A stretch of 64,000 nt of DNA. It comes from Hetaerina americana. Lineage: Eukaryota; Arthropoda; Insecta; Odonata; Calopterygidae. The position numbers were made by a program, and so were the translations under genes. The notes below the pieces were generated by a model. The model was not told the DNA's origin. It saw only the letters and a program-made list of their open reading frames with translations, and ran no database searches. The stretch lies in the NCBI GenBank assembly GCA_022747635.1, contig JAKTNV010000001.1:38992072-39056071 (forward strand), given 5' to 3'. The stretch's first letter is position 1. Each line of letters starts with the position of its first letter. Shown here piece after piece: positions 27,501-33,541 of this stretch.

Positions 27501-30238
27501 AGATGAAGTGAAAGATACCGAGGAGGAGGAGTTGAGAGATGAAATGAAGGAGGATAAAGTTTCGCATCCGTGGGACCAAAGGAGAAAAATGCCATCAATA
27601 TAGCGGGCATATAGGAAAGTGTTTTAAGGGTTTGTCGGTGGAGAAAGTTATGTTCAAGTTTACCCATAAAAAGATTGGCGTATGCAGGAGCCATACGCAT
27701 GGCCTTTGCAGTGCCTTTTTTTGTAAATAGATTTTGTTGTTATATTTGAAAGAATTTTTGGAGGGGATAATTTGGGTCAGTTCGATGAGGAAATCTGTGG
27801 ATTGGGTGTGTGGTGTGGCTCGTAGGGAGAGGTAATGTTTGAGGGCATCTAAGCCTAATTTGTGGGCAATGGAGGTGTAGAGAGATATAACATCTATTGT
27901 GGTTATGAGAATGGTCGTGTTATGAGGAATTGGGATTGAGTGTAAACGTTCCAGAAAGAGGTACGAATCTTTGATTTAAGAAGGGAGTGAAGTGACTATG
28001 GGTTGAAGGTGGTGGTCTATTAATGCGGAGATTCGTTCAGTGGGTGAGTTGATGCTGGAACAATGGGACGTCCGGGGTTATTTTTTTTGAAATTTGGGTA
28101 GAAAATAGAAATGGGGGGTCTTAGGATTAGGTGGAGAAAGAAGGGATATACGAGGGTCATCCGGAAAGTAGTACCCGTTCGTGCCGCATGAAGTGCTGAC
28201 GACGCGAGTAGCCGCTGGACGAGGTCAGATAGCTTCAGTGGCTTGTCTGCCTTCTCTGAGCCAAGTTGCGTGACGCTAGCATTGCCTGTGTTGTTTCTGT
28301 GATTGTTTACAATGTTTAAAAAAATTGAGAACGCCGCCAGTTGTGAAGTGAGGGCAGTGATTAAATTCCTCAATGCAAGAAACGTTCGCCCATGTGATAT
28401 TCATCGCCAATTAAAGGAGGTGTATGGAGACAATGTAATGGACGAGTCGTCTGTTCGGCGGTGGTGTCGCAACTTCAACATGGGGAGGGGGAACACACAC
28501 GACGATGAGCGTTCGGGGAGACCGTCTGTCATTACAGACCAACTGGTGAGCTCAGTTGACGAATTCGTGAGGAACGATCGGCGCGTCACAATTGATGACA
28601 TCTGTGAGCATTTTCCCAATGTTTCTCGAACAATTGTTCATGAAATTGTTAAACACCATCTGCATTATGCAAAAATTTGTGCAAGATGGGTCCCTCGCGT
28701 ATCTCAATGAGCTGGCGGCGAAGGACTATGCAGCAGGAATACAGAAACTTGTCACACGTTATGACAAATGCCTTAATTTGCTTGGAGATTATGTTGAGAA
28801 GTAGTTTAAAGTATCCTCTTTCAAATAAAATTTTTTATGTTTGTTAATATTTACTTTTGTGTCTTTATTTCACGAACGGGTACTACTTTCCGGATGACCC
28901 TCGTATATCTTTGGGTGAGAGACCTTCTTTGGGACCAAAATTGGATAGAAAAGAAAGAATATCCTTCTGATGTGAAAGGTTAGGATCTTGGGGCAAGGGG
29001 GCACAGCAAAAAAGGTTGTTTAATTGGTGTTATGCCTCAGCGTCGTAGTCTTTCTGGTTTAGCACGACAACGGATGACCCTCTGTCCGCCGTCGTAATTA
29101 TTATATATTTGTTTGACGCTAAACGTCTCAGAGCTTGTCTCTCAGAGGAGGAAAGGTTATCTGGTGGCTTTTTGGAATCTATACATTTTTATCGGAAATC
29201 TTTGTCGGAAGGTGATTGATAAAGATTTCTTTTGGATGGTTGGATAGGAGTGGTTTGGATTCGTTTTCTGTAGATCGAGTAAGTGCTGGGTTAATGGTGG
29301 AAGAGTTCGAAGGGAAAGACTGCAATTTCCAATGAGCATACCTGTGTAAATTACAGAAGAAGTTTAAAGTGTCGGTGACGATGCTAACGTGGTTGGTTCT
29401 AGGGGTTGGGGAGAAGGAGAGGCCTTTACTTAGTAGCGAAAGCTCGTTATTGTGGAGAGGCACGGACAAAAGTTTTACTCCTGTGTTTTCGGCTTGTGGT
29501 GTGCGGTGCTGGGTCGGTGGCTCTTTTGGTTGACGTGTGGCGAAAACTTATGTTTTTCTCGGAGGATAGGGTAGTAAGCACAGGGTGGCAAGATCCGGTT
29601 TTGAAAGACTTCAAGTCGACAAAACTACCTGCGAGCAGCCTTGCCTGTTCTCCGCCCCTGTCCGCAACATGCAACCGCCCACGCTGCAAATGCTGCCATT
29701 TTCTAAGACTCGCCACCTCCCTAACTACCAATTCCCAACCCGACGCTACCTGTAAATGAAAAACATTGTATATTGCCTCTTCTATAACTTCTGTCCTGCC
29801 TTCTACGTGGGTGAATGTACCACTACCACTGCTATTCCACCAAATCTCCCATCTTCCTTAATTATCCCATCCCTACTCACACTGCTTCCCAGAACGTATC
29901 TTTCGACGAATGCTTCTCTGTTTCGGTGATTGAAACCCTTCCCGAATTTGCAAGTAGCATAGAGTTGAGAACCCATGAGATGGCGCATATCTGGGTGCTC
30001 CAGTCATTTAAACCTCCCGGACTGAATCAACCACTGAATGCATCCAAAAGCCGCCTACATATCCTCTCTCACCCCCTTGTCCGTTTCCTAATGGTCTCTT
30101 ACCTCTACTCCCCTCACCCTTCCCCGACACGTCTTCTCCGCTCTTCTCCGAGAACGTCATTCTGATGATGCCGGTCATGTCGTCGAAACAACATATGTGA
30201 GTGTCCGTTCTTTGTGTTTCTATGCTTTAAAACTCTCT

Positions 30239-30306
<68 letters not shown>

Positions 30307-30313
30307 TATATAT

Positions 30314-30387
<74 letters not shown>

Positions 30388-31614
30388 GTACATACATATA
30401 TACATGGCAGAGTATGGTAGAGTTCACCCAGTACTAAGCCCGACGGCGTGTGAAATTCACACATCAGGGTAAGGGGGCCAGTTCCTTACCCTGTGCCAGT
30501 TATGGTTTCCCAGGAAGATCTGGTACCCGAAAAATCACAGCTTGGGTGGAGCTGCAGGTGCCCAGAGTGCCTAACTCGGGAATTGAATCCGGGCCCCTCC
30601 GATCAGTAGTCCAACGCTCTACCCCCTGGACTACCGTAACCCTAAAATCAACTAAATCAAGTAAAATTAGATATTCTAAAAGTGAGTTACATTTTAGGAC
30701 AAATTTTAAAGTGAAACCATTTTGCTAATAAATAAGGTTATGAATAGTTACGCTATTGTCATATTTACCGTGACAGATTTTTGGGCAAACTAAATTTCTA
30801 GAAATTAAATATTAATATTCTTATTTGTGAAACAGGCTGATTTGGAAAAGAATAATGACTTACGGCCGACGGAGAGAATGAATCGGGATTTATGCGATGA
30901 TATCCATGAACAGCAGCTGTTTTACCTCACTAAAATAGCAAAACCTGTGTATGAAATAATTGCAATGGTTATGCCGAACACTAAGCCATTACTAAATGGA
31001 ATTGAGTAAGTATTCACCCGCGTATGGTCAGAAAGGTAGAGTTCACTTGTCAGGAGTGAATTTAAAAAAAAGTGGCAAGACATAGAGGCATTGTGAATTC
31101 AGTCAACTATATTTTTCGTTGATCTCAATAAAATTCATCGTCCAGCGTTGATTCAAATGAACAATTGTAGGCTGTATTAGTATGCAAGAGGTTTCAAACC
31201 TTTTTCGAGCCATCTTTCTCTTTGCCCAAAATTCTCAACTCAGCAAATTAAACACCGCATAAATGGTGCATGATAAAGTAAAATAAACAACGTATAAATA
31301 ATGGGAACTGGTGCAAAAATACCATGCCTCAGAGTCAGGCTTTGAAAGTAGGAAAAGGGTACTACTATATCGACCCCTAACAATGATTGCTGCTTGCTTC
31401 TTGTAATTCAGGATCACTTAGAATGTGTGCAGTCCGTTTCCAAAATATTTCTATTAAACATTCAATGGGAGCGTAAAGTATCCGTGACGTAGTCAAAACT
31501 TTTTTAACCTAATATGCCGTGTTTGTTTTCAACAGAGCCGTGATCTCAGCAGAACAATCGGAATCGGATTTTGCGGAATTGGCAAGTCACCTGGATAAAA
31601 CAAGAGCTGATTAG
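264..31614 (+). CDS. GAF-domain cyclic nucleotide phosphodiesterase (5'-partial, 14 exons traced, divergent catalytic site)
   Basis: This is the whole gene span; the exons are listed separately. Class I phosphodiesterases hydrolyse cAMP and/or cGMP, and tandem N-terminal GAF domains regulate them. The translated exons give, in order, GAF-A (264-510, 4493-4558, 13115-13212), a linker and GAF-B (15763-20295), and the HD-type catalytic domain (22972-31614). Every junction from 13115 onward is GT-AG and phase-consistent, with no internal stop. The catalytic part shows HNFEH at 23490-23504, CHD at 23878-23886, AADLS near 25841, a glutamine at 30914 and the stop at 31612. Relative to PDE10/PDE11, HDxDHRG has become HDAGRSR and the E-x-HH motif is lost, while the metal-ligand positions remain. 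The start lies upstream of the window. The family assignment is strong; the subfamily and activity are uncertain. Confidence 0.85.
815..2105 (-). mobile_element. mariner element, complete ends, dead transposase
   Basis: This 1,291-bp element is bounded by TA dinucleotides (813-814 and 2106-2107). Its imperfect terminal inverted repeats share the core tgttcaaaaa. Size, ends and the antisense transposase remnants all fit the mariner branch of Tc1/mariner. It lies in the intron after the first traced PDE exon, opposite to the gene. Confidence 0.9.
882..1934 (-). pseudogene. mariner transposase pseudogene
   Basis: Transposase similarity is spread over several overlapping minus-strand frames (1934-1692, 1774-1301, 1401-1018, 1082-882), so there are multiple frameshifts. 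Recognisable pieces are FSEGREDL (DNA-binding half), [18 protein letters not shown] and SPDVGPSDF. The first two catalytic aspartates of DD34D are replaced (D to N in GNES, D to H in HHHNA), so it is inactive regardless of frameshifts. The C-terminus [12 protein letters not shown] is well kept. Confidence 0.88.
2301..2345. repeat. 12-bp tandem repeat
   Basis: The unit ctttctggttaa is repeated about 3.7 times with one substitution. It is a simple intronic minisatellite. Confidence 0.8.
2346..4492. other. Intron sequence, no feature seen
   Basis: A+T-rich intron between the first two traced PDE exons. The short open frames at 3457-3720, 3785-3988 and 4005-4232 have no recognisable content and no codon-like bias. 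A missing GAF-A exon could be here but I could not identify one. Confidence 0.5.
4493..4558 (+). CDS. Probable PDE exon: middle of GAF-A
   Basis: This short 22-codon exon sits between an AG at 4491-4492 and a strong gtgagt donor at 4559. It is phase 1 on both sides, so it fits between the flanking exons. Its end ([10 protein letters not shown]) joined to the next exon (TDQCMCLPI) resembles the common GAF stretch in which DxRFP is followed by a leucine-cysteine-leucine-proline-isoleucine strand. Part of GAF-A may still be missing between 510 and 4493. Confidence 0.45.
4559..5629. other. Intron sequence, no feature seen
   Basis: A+T-rich intron. The frame at 5017-5358 is not recognisable and is probably chance. 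Confidence 0.5.
5630..5840 (+). repeat. tRNA-derived SINE, family A, degraded copy
   Basis: A tRNA-like head (tagagcgctgggtttgattc, with a B-box-like GGTTTGATTC) is followed by a body that ends in caaaccaacattctggtgga. The same body and end recur at 16690-16995 and, inverted, at 30405-30650. Confidence 0.65.
5841..6731. other. Intron sequence; possible 3' flank of the nested gene
   Basis: No coding or repeat signal. A minus-strand AATAAA (tttatt near 6333) could serve the antisense gene at 6732-7403. Confidence 0.4.
6732..7403 (-). CDS. Small secreted cysteine-containing protein (unknown family)
   Basis: A single 223-codon frame, antisense within a PDE intron. The start ATG at 7403 lies in a good context (aagaaATGG) and opens with a clear signal peptide: M-A-I-H, then [12 protein letters not shown]. 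After cleavage the chain is about 200 residues. It has eight cysteines spaced through it, three in F/I/V-S-C contexts (VSCEV, FSCDP, FSCKIE), and one N-glycosylation sequon (NES). The last two cysteines fall in NCANDGRRC near the end. Alternating hydrophobic stretches suggest a beta-rich disulfide-bonded domain. It is more G+C-rich than its surroundings and uninterrupted, which argues for a real, probably intronless gene. I do not recognise the family. A second exon or a processed origin cannot be excluded. Confidence 0.7.
   Translation of the reverse strand: MAIHFLLLTALILISSDFSERLNTDVIRMDLSGVRGRFPSLPWMYPQRTTPEPASKNPAIFCTNSFFPNDFSCDLRTLYMSDLWKTKPAPDIYNTIIEYSHPKRSGVSCEVHFRKAGQDNPQRLSYDRFSCDPKVNESRVPPFIVARASRLSIVTRTSEEDFYFSCKIEFKYQGNVMKRVSIMRYALVIKFEYDRISCVSPIAFGRGEIGQNCANDGRRCRPL
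7404..8075. other. Upstream flank of the nested gene
   Basis: This should hold the promoter of the antisense gene. I see no convincing TATA box, and nothing else is recognisable. Confidence 0.35.
8076..8170. repeat. 52-bp tandem duplication
   Basis: The segment starting ctgcagcctaaggtgtaat at 8076 is repeated from 8128 with only a T-run difference and one or two substitutions, so the duplication is recent. Confidence 0.85.
8281..8350 (+). repeat. Probable retroposon 3' end
   Basis: A G+C-rich hairpin-like stretch (ccgccacacgcccttgcggcggcttgcgg) leads into gtagatgtagta, a short-repeat tail in an A+T-rich intron. The form is that of the 3' end of a truncated non-LTR element or SINE. The family is not identified. 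Confidence 0.4.
8351..10189. other. Intron sequence, no feature seen
   Basis: Very A+T-rich. Short frames (8739-8939, 9626-9877, 9820-10008) show no family content. Confidence 0.5.
10190..10370 (-). mobile_element. LINE fragment (RT C-terminal end)
   Basis: The minus strand reads [20 protein letters not shown], then [15 protein letters not shown]. This is the same C-terminal segment as in the LINE at 46424-49085. It is a short isolated relic. Confidence 0.75.
10571..10901 (+). repeat. tRNA-derived SINE, family B, with 11-bp target duplication
   Basis: The SINE body runs 10582-10890 with a tRNA-like head (ggctaacatacttgcttccc; B box GGTTCAAATCC near 10637) and an ACT-rich tail. It is flanked by the perfect duplication atcttcaaagt (10571-10581 and 10891-10901). 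It lies inside the mariner at 10494-11801 and is therefore the younger insertion. Confidence 0.9.
10917..11719 (-). pseudogene. Truncated mariner transposase
   Basis: The N-terminal DNA-binding half reads from 11719 ([19 protein letters not shown] ... [10 protein letters not shown]). A frameshift near 11340 moves it to the 11321-10917 frame, with [17 protein letters not shown] text (ITGDETWVF) holding the first catalytic aspartate. After [13 protein letters not shown] text the gene breaks off. The second and third catalytic aspartates and the C-terminus are deleted, so it cannot transpose itself. Confidence 0.88.
11804..13114. other. Intron sequence with a possible LINE scrap
   Basis: Mostly featureless. 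Around 12564-12700 the + strand reads [20 protein letters not shown], weakly like the end of the LINE ORF found elsewhere here. The rest shows nothing. Confidence 0.35.
13115..13212 (+). CDS. PDE exon: end of GAF-A
   Basis: A pyrimidine-rich acceptor ends in AG at 13113-13114, and the donor is AAG|gtaagt at 13213. Phase is 1 in and 0 out. The translation ([19 protein letters not shown], then DEPFSK) is the C-terminal beta hairpin of a GAF domain. An acceptor at 13105 would add three residues in the same phase. Confidence 0.8.
13213..15762. other. Intron sequence, no feature seen
   Basis: A 2.5-kb A+T-rich intron between the GAF-A and linker exons. No repeat or coding signal recognised. Confidence 0.55.
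15763..15972 (+). CDS. PDE exon: GAF-A to GAF-B linker and start of GAF-B
   Basis: Seventy codons, phase 0 on both sides. The acceptor follows a T-rich tract (AG at 15761-15762) and the donor is ATG|gtaaga. The text begins [14 protein letters not shown], continues through a charged, probably coiled helix ([12 protein letters not shown]) and ends KDNVIEELM, the first helix of GAF-B. Confidence 0.85.
16077..16190 (+). repeat. tRNA-like SINE head, third type
   Basis: accaggtggtcgtgtgtgcc followed by a B-box-like GGTTTGAGTCTC and cgggcaatagtaatcccggg. It resembles a SINE promoter head with an A-rich junction (gaaaaaaatt). Only this copy was seen, so the assignment is tentative. Confidence 0.45.
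16472..16625 (+). repeat. Hairpin-bearing dispersed repeat, copy 1
   Basis: An imperfect hairpin (aataatttcagag ... ctctgaaattatt) is followed by gcattgaaatgcatattagc, ggatgactgcgttaaaag and a CAGTTTCTTT-containing end. The same order recurs at 23113-23305, in another intron of the same gene. Confidence 0.75.
16690..16995 (+). repeat. tRNA-derived SINE, family A
   Basis: The head has B-box GGATTTGATTCC. The body contains agttcacacgacacccctac and ends in atcaaaccaacctccgggtt. The family recurs at 5630-5840 and inverted at 30405-30650. Confidence 0.75.
16996..17665. other. Intron sequence, no feature seen
   Basis: Between the SINE and the GAF-B exon. Short frames (17091-17282) are not recognisable. 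Confidence 0.5.
17666..17826 (+). CDS. PDE exon: GAF-B core strands
   Basis: AG at 17664-17665, donor GA|gtgagt, phase 0 in and 2 out. [20 protein letters not shown] is the typical GAF start, with an aspartate-alanine-glutamate turn before the first strand. A cysteine-rich insert (CECYESQM) follows. Confidence 0.85.
18168..18337 (+). CDS. PDE exon: GAF-B middle
   Basis: Acceptor ttgcag at 18167, donor TCG|gtgagt, phase 2 in and 1 out. It reads [19 protein letters not shown], then [19 protein letters not shown], which aligns with the GAF segment leading to the conserved proline-isoleucine strand. Confidence 0.85.
18487..19160 (+). mobile_element. LINE relic with internal deletion
   Basis: Starts in the endonuclease ([20 protein letters not shown], then RRRGLII) and jumps near 18697 directly to reverse transcriptase (RGTRDA-like text, then [26 protein letters not shown]). 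About 1 kb present in the copy at 46424-49085 is missing. FADDIALV, the RT catalytic motif, is kept. Stops and frameshifts make it dead. A decayed LINE-like scrap follows near 19365-19435. Confidence 0.8.
19161..20161. other. Intron sequence
   Basis: Apart from the LINE scrap near 19365-19435 ([18 protein letters not shown]), nothing is recognised. Confidence 0.45.
20162..20295 (+). CDS. PDE exon: end of GAF-B
   Basis: AG at 20160-20161, donor AAA|gtaagt, phase 1 in and 0 out, as both neighbours require. It reads [20 protein letters not shown], followed by [15 protein letters not shown]. This is the classic GAF C-terminus (V-x-N-K ... F ... D-E ... F-A). No longer open frame marks it; it was found by matching family content and phase. 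Confidence 0.85.
20868..22275 (+). mobile_element. LINE relic (RT part), interrupted by a foldback insertion
   Basis: Begins with text equal to VPIPEKI-ATSCEEY, continues with [20 protein letters not shown] and the RT core, and ends at [12 protein letters not shown] near 22272. Many stops and shifts. The foldback at 21447-21656 splits the RT catalytic region (VRFAD just before it). 5'-truncated. Same family as 46424-49085. Confidence 0.85.
21434..21669. mobile_element. Foldback insertion with 13-bp target duplication (minimal PLE)
   Basis: The insert 21447-21656 is flanked by aaccaagctcttg at 21434-21446 and 21657-21669. Arms 21446-21536 and 21543-21633 (91 nt) are perfect or nearly perfect inverted copies around a 6-nt loop. 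A one-sided 23-nt tail (21634-21656) follows. One arm, read antisense, carries CTGATGA-C-GATG ... CATC-GAAAC, a hammerhead-like core. Duplication length, tail and ribozyme-like core match the PLE at 35885-38186, so I infer a PLE insertion reduced to two inverted 3' ends. Confidence 0.8.
22276..22971. other. Intron sequence, no feature seen
   Basis: A+T-rich. The frame at 22699-22896 is probably chance. Confidence 0.5.
22972..23090 (+). CDS. PDE exon: entry to catalytic domain
   Basis: The acceptor is ctttta-g (AG at 22970-22971), the donor CTAAG|gtatgc, phase 0 in and 2 out. It reads [19 protein letters not shown], the helix that corresponds to the 'LEVLSYH' helix preceding the PDE catalytic core. 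Confidence 0.85.
23113..23305 (+). repeat. Hairpin-bearing dispersed repeat, copy 2
   Basis: Hairpin with centre ttcgccttgaaaggcgaa, then gcattgaaatgcatattagc and the same downstream text as 16472-16625. The ends are near-direct repeats (ttgaataatatttcaatgcaa and ttgaataatactttcaacgcaa), possibly a target duplication. Confidence 0.75.
23336..23573 (+). CDS. PDE exon: catalytic domain with HNxxH motif
   Basis: Seventy-nine codons after the split codon; acceptor tatag at 23335, donor GAG|gttagt. [19 protein letters not shown] contains the HNxxH motif at 23490-23504. In PDEs the first histidine is the proton donor and the second a metal ligand; both are kept. Confidence 0.92.
23851..24006 (+). 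CDS. PDE exon: degenerate HD signature
   Basis: Fifty-two codons, phase 0 on both sides; acceptor ttgcag, donor AAG|gtaaaa. [15 protein letters not shown] occupies the place of CHDLDHRG in active enzymes. From memory of PDE10, 42 residues align without a gap. The metal-binding H and D are kept. The second H of HDxDH is an arginine, and the later E-x-HH is absent (GYSSV). Confidence 0.9.
24007..25126. other. Intron sequence, no feature seen
   Basis: Between two catalytic-domain exons. Minus-strand frames at 24480-24671 and 24797-25000 are not recognisable. Confidence 0.5.
25127..25293 (+). CDS. PDE exon: catalytic helices with ATD-like motif
   Basis: Acceptor ccaaag, donor AG|gtaagc, phase 0 in and 2 out. 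[20 protein letters not shown] followed by DLCVSF matches the PDE segment ending in 'ATDLA'. Confidence 0.9.
25294..25806. other. Intron sequence, no feature seen
   Basis: Short intron between catalytic exons. The minus-strand frame at 25345-25542 is probably chance. Confidence 0.5.
25807..25918 (+). CDS. PDE exon: fourth metal-ligand aspartate
   Basis: Acceptor cacag at 25806, donor ATG|gtgagt, phase 2 in and 0 out. [11 protein letters not shown] corresponds to the 'CDLS..TKP' motif whose aspartate (25841-25843) is the fourth metal ligand; it is kept. Confidence 0.9.
26096..26396 (-). repeat. tRNA-derived SINE, family B, inverted copy
   Basis: The reverse complement gives tggctaacgtactggcttcc, B box GGTTCGCATCC, the same body as 10582-10890 and an (act)n tail seen here as tagtagtagtag at 26097-26111. 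Overall similarity to the other copy is high by eye. Confidence 0.88.
26397..26947. other. Intron sequence, possible PLE 3' end
   Basis: Nothing firmly recognised. The 3' end of the minus-strand PLE relic that starts at 30190 should lie near here, but I could not locate a clear boundary. Confidence 0.35.
28151..28903 (+). mobile_element. mariner deletion derivative inside the PLE relic
   Basis: 753 bp with nearly perfect terminal inverted repeats of about 35 bp (cgagggtcatccggaaag...) and flanking TA. It keeps the transposase N-terminus and C-terminus, but the catalytic core is deleted. It is nested in the PLE relic and hence younger. Confidence 0.92.
28303..28804 (+). pseudogene. mariner transposase lacking its catalytic core
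   Basis: Starts with a charged helix-turn-helix half ([20 protein letters not shown] ... [10 protein letters not shown] ... [19 protein letters not shown]) to ARWVPRV near 28700. There it fuses, in another frame, to the extreme C-terminus ([19 protein letters not shown], then GDYVEK). The segment with all three catalytic aspartates is gone. The N-terminal protein of about 135 residues could still bind element ends if expressed. This mariner belongs to a different subgroup from the other copies here. Confidence 0.85.
30241..30400. repeat. (TA)n microsatellite with (TATACA) interruptions
   Basis: A long TA dinucleotide run with acatatac interruptions. The tyrosine-isoleucine frames over it are artefacts. 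It lies between a PLE end and a SINE. Confidence 0.95.
30405..30650 (-). repeat. tRNA-derived SINE, family A, inverted copy
   Basis: The reverse complement has head gtagtccagggggtagagcg, B box GGATTCAATTCC and body with gatgtgtgaatttcacacgc, as at 16690-16995. The head is well preserved. Confidence 0.85.
30836..31005 (+). CDS. PDE exon: nucleotide-pocket glutamine region
   Basis: Acceptor aacag, donor GA|gtaagt, phase 0 in and 2 out. MNRD is followed by [18 protein letters not shown]. The glutamine at 30914-30916 aligns with the purine-contacting glutamine, and the clamp phenylalanine position is tyrosine. The preceding intron, about 4.9 kb, carries SINE, PLE and mariner insertions. Confidence 0.9.
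31536..31614 (+). CDS. PDE terminal exon and stop
   Basis: Acceptor ttttcaacag, phase 2 in. Twenty-six codons after the split codon end at TAG 31612-31614 (HLDKTRAD). The tail is short, with no prenylation-type CaaX end. No canonical AATAAA is obvious in the next 200 bases; AATAAT variants occur near 31650 and 31730. Confidence 0.85.
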
Positions 31615-33539
31615 CTTTATAGTTTACACAAAAGGTTTATACTGAATAATTGAGAAAAATTGTGCAATATCGTGTTTCAACTTCACAGTTGCTTACAATA
31701 TCTTATGGTGCAAAGAAAATGTAATGGAATAATATGCAAGATTATTATCGTAGAATACATATGATCAAAACATCCAAGTGCAATGAAGACATCCATTGCT
31801 AATAACCAATTTGATAACTTGTTGCGGATTCAGTAAGGACCTGAGACTCGGGCTAAGGTGTACATTTTCATGGACCCCTTTGAATTTTGCCGACGCTTAC
31901 TCGAACTACATAGTCTAATATGCTCTTTCATATTAACCTCGTTACGCAACAGTGATGCACACCAACAATTAATCTTGAAGTGCGGAAGCAATTTATGATA
32001 AACTTTTTATCAAAAATTGTATCATTGATAGTTTTATACTTCTGTTGGATGAATGTTTCCAAGTTACGCGTCGCAGTGACTTTGATTACCTCAAATCCTA
32101 AATATCTTATGACCTATGAAGCTTTCCTGACAACCAAACCTAATCGAGGTTTATATATTGCTGTTCAAGTAGATTAGAGATATACGACGATTTCAAATAT
32201 AATTCATGTGAGATACGAGGTTGTTTATTTCCCATCAGCCGATGAAATACAGTCTTGGCATTAGATAATGTAACTCGTTGCATGCGAGATAAGGTGTACA
32301 TATATTAATTGCTGTCATACTGCTTTCGAAACTAAAATGGCGATTTTTAATTATCCAAACCATTATGATTTAGCATCAAAGGTAAGGTTTTGTTTTTAAT
32401 AATTGCTATTAAATATCTAGTTATCAAAGAAACTATGCCAGGTATTCGGCATTAATGGTGTCCCCAGGAGTTAAAATGCGACGCGTTAGCTTTACTTAAC
32501 ATCACCGTGACTTCTCGCTATGTTCTCTTACTTCCGCTTCATGTATTTGTCAAAGCCGTCTGCGCAGTGTATAGTCGCCCGGAACGTGAGTTTCTGACGC
32601 AGACGTTTGTGGAAGAGCGTAGTTTTCGAAGGAGAGAGAGGCGGAATTGGAATTCACCTATTTTTTCCCCATTACGATGCTCACAAGCCTGGAGGCTGGA
32701 AGTGGATCCTAGCATACGTCGATTCCCATTAGATGTCCCCATTCCTTCAATTCTACTCTCTTACACTCTTTAATCTCATTCCCAACTCTCTTTCTGTAGC
32801 TTGGTTTCCGTTTATTCTATTTTTAACCAATGCCATGTCAAGCGAAAAATTACGCTCCTTTTGCTTCCGTATTTCGTATTTTCTGCGTTTCTGAGTTTAA
32901 CCTAATTCTTCCTGACTGTTCTCGTGAAATAACGTTGAGTATTTTACAGATTCCCTCAGATATTTAACTAACCTGTTCCTTCTCGGTTTCTATTATTTTG
33001 AGAGGATATTAAAAAATCTTTGAATAATATTTTCCGAGCGTTGCCCATAAATTATTTAGGAAAATTAATAACGGTATTGGAGACTAATAAAAAATATACA
33101 CGTTTAAGAATTGAACATACTGTAAACATATTTTCCTGTTATCGCGAAGACGGAATGGCGTAGCTAAGTTTTCGCTGTTTATGATTAATTTGAAAAAACT
33201 TCATTAACGATTAAGTCCTTACGTGTTTTCCACCATATTGAGCCCTCCATTCTGACTTTTAATGCAGAACGCCTATCACTAGTAATCTTGATAAGATTTC
33301 ACTCACAAGAAACCCGAGGAAACCGCTAGATATTTCGACTTTCGTTTGATGTGTATATATATATAATATAGAGAAGAAAAATATTTCCTACAAATGTAGT
33401 ACGAACAACATACGAAACTTCACGACGAATGACAGTGAGAAAATTGATCGTGGCATCAAATTATGTTTTCACTCACAGTTCACAAAAGGTCTCGGTAAAG
33501 TACTTTCCCTCGACAACAAATCAATTGGTAACAGAATAC
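31615..33539. other. Intergenic, no gene seen
   Basis: Follows the PDE stop. Short frames (31980-32177, 32507-32773, 33429-33671) have no recognisable content. The PDE poly(A) site is expected in the first few hundred bases. Confidence 0.5.
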
Positions 33540-33541
33540 TA

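Larger units (their letters stand above)
26948..30190 (-). mobile_element. Penelope-like element relic, with inverted 3'-end copy
   Basis: The minus strand carries the N-terminal region (29469-29100: [14 protein letters not shown], then [12 protein letters not shown]) and RT text (27700-27240: [20 protein letters not shown]), all broken by shifts. To its right, 29560-30190 on the + strand is a PLE 3' end: [26 protein letters not shown] text FCPAFYVGE, and [16 protein letters not shown]. The layout (inverted 3'-end copy, then element) is the same as in 35885-38186. Interrupted by the mariner at 28151-28903. Confidence 0.75.

Noticed and set aside
30197..30472. Open frames rich in tyrosine and isoleucine on both strands
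   Set aside because: They are translations of a (TA)n microsatellite.
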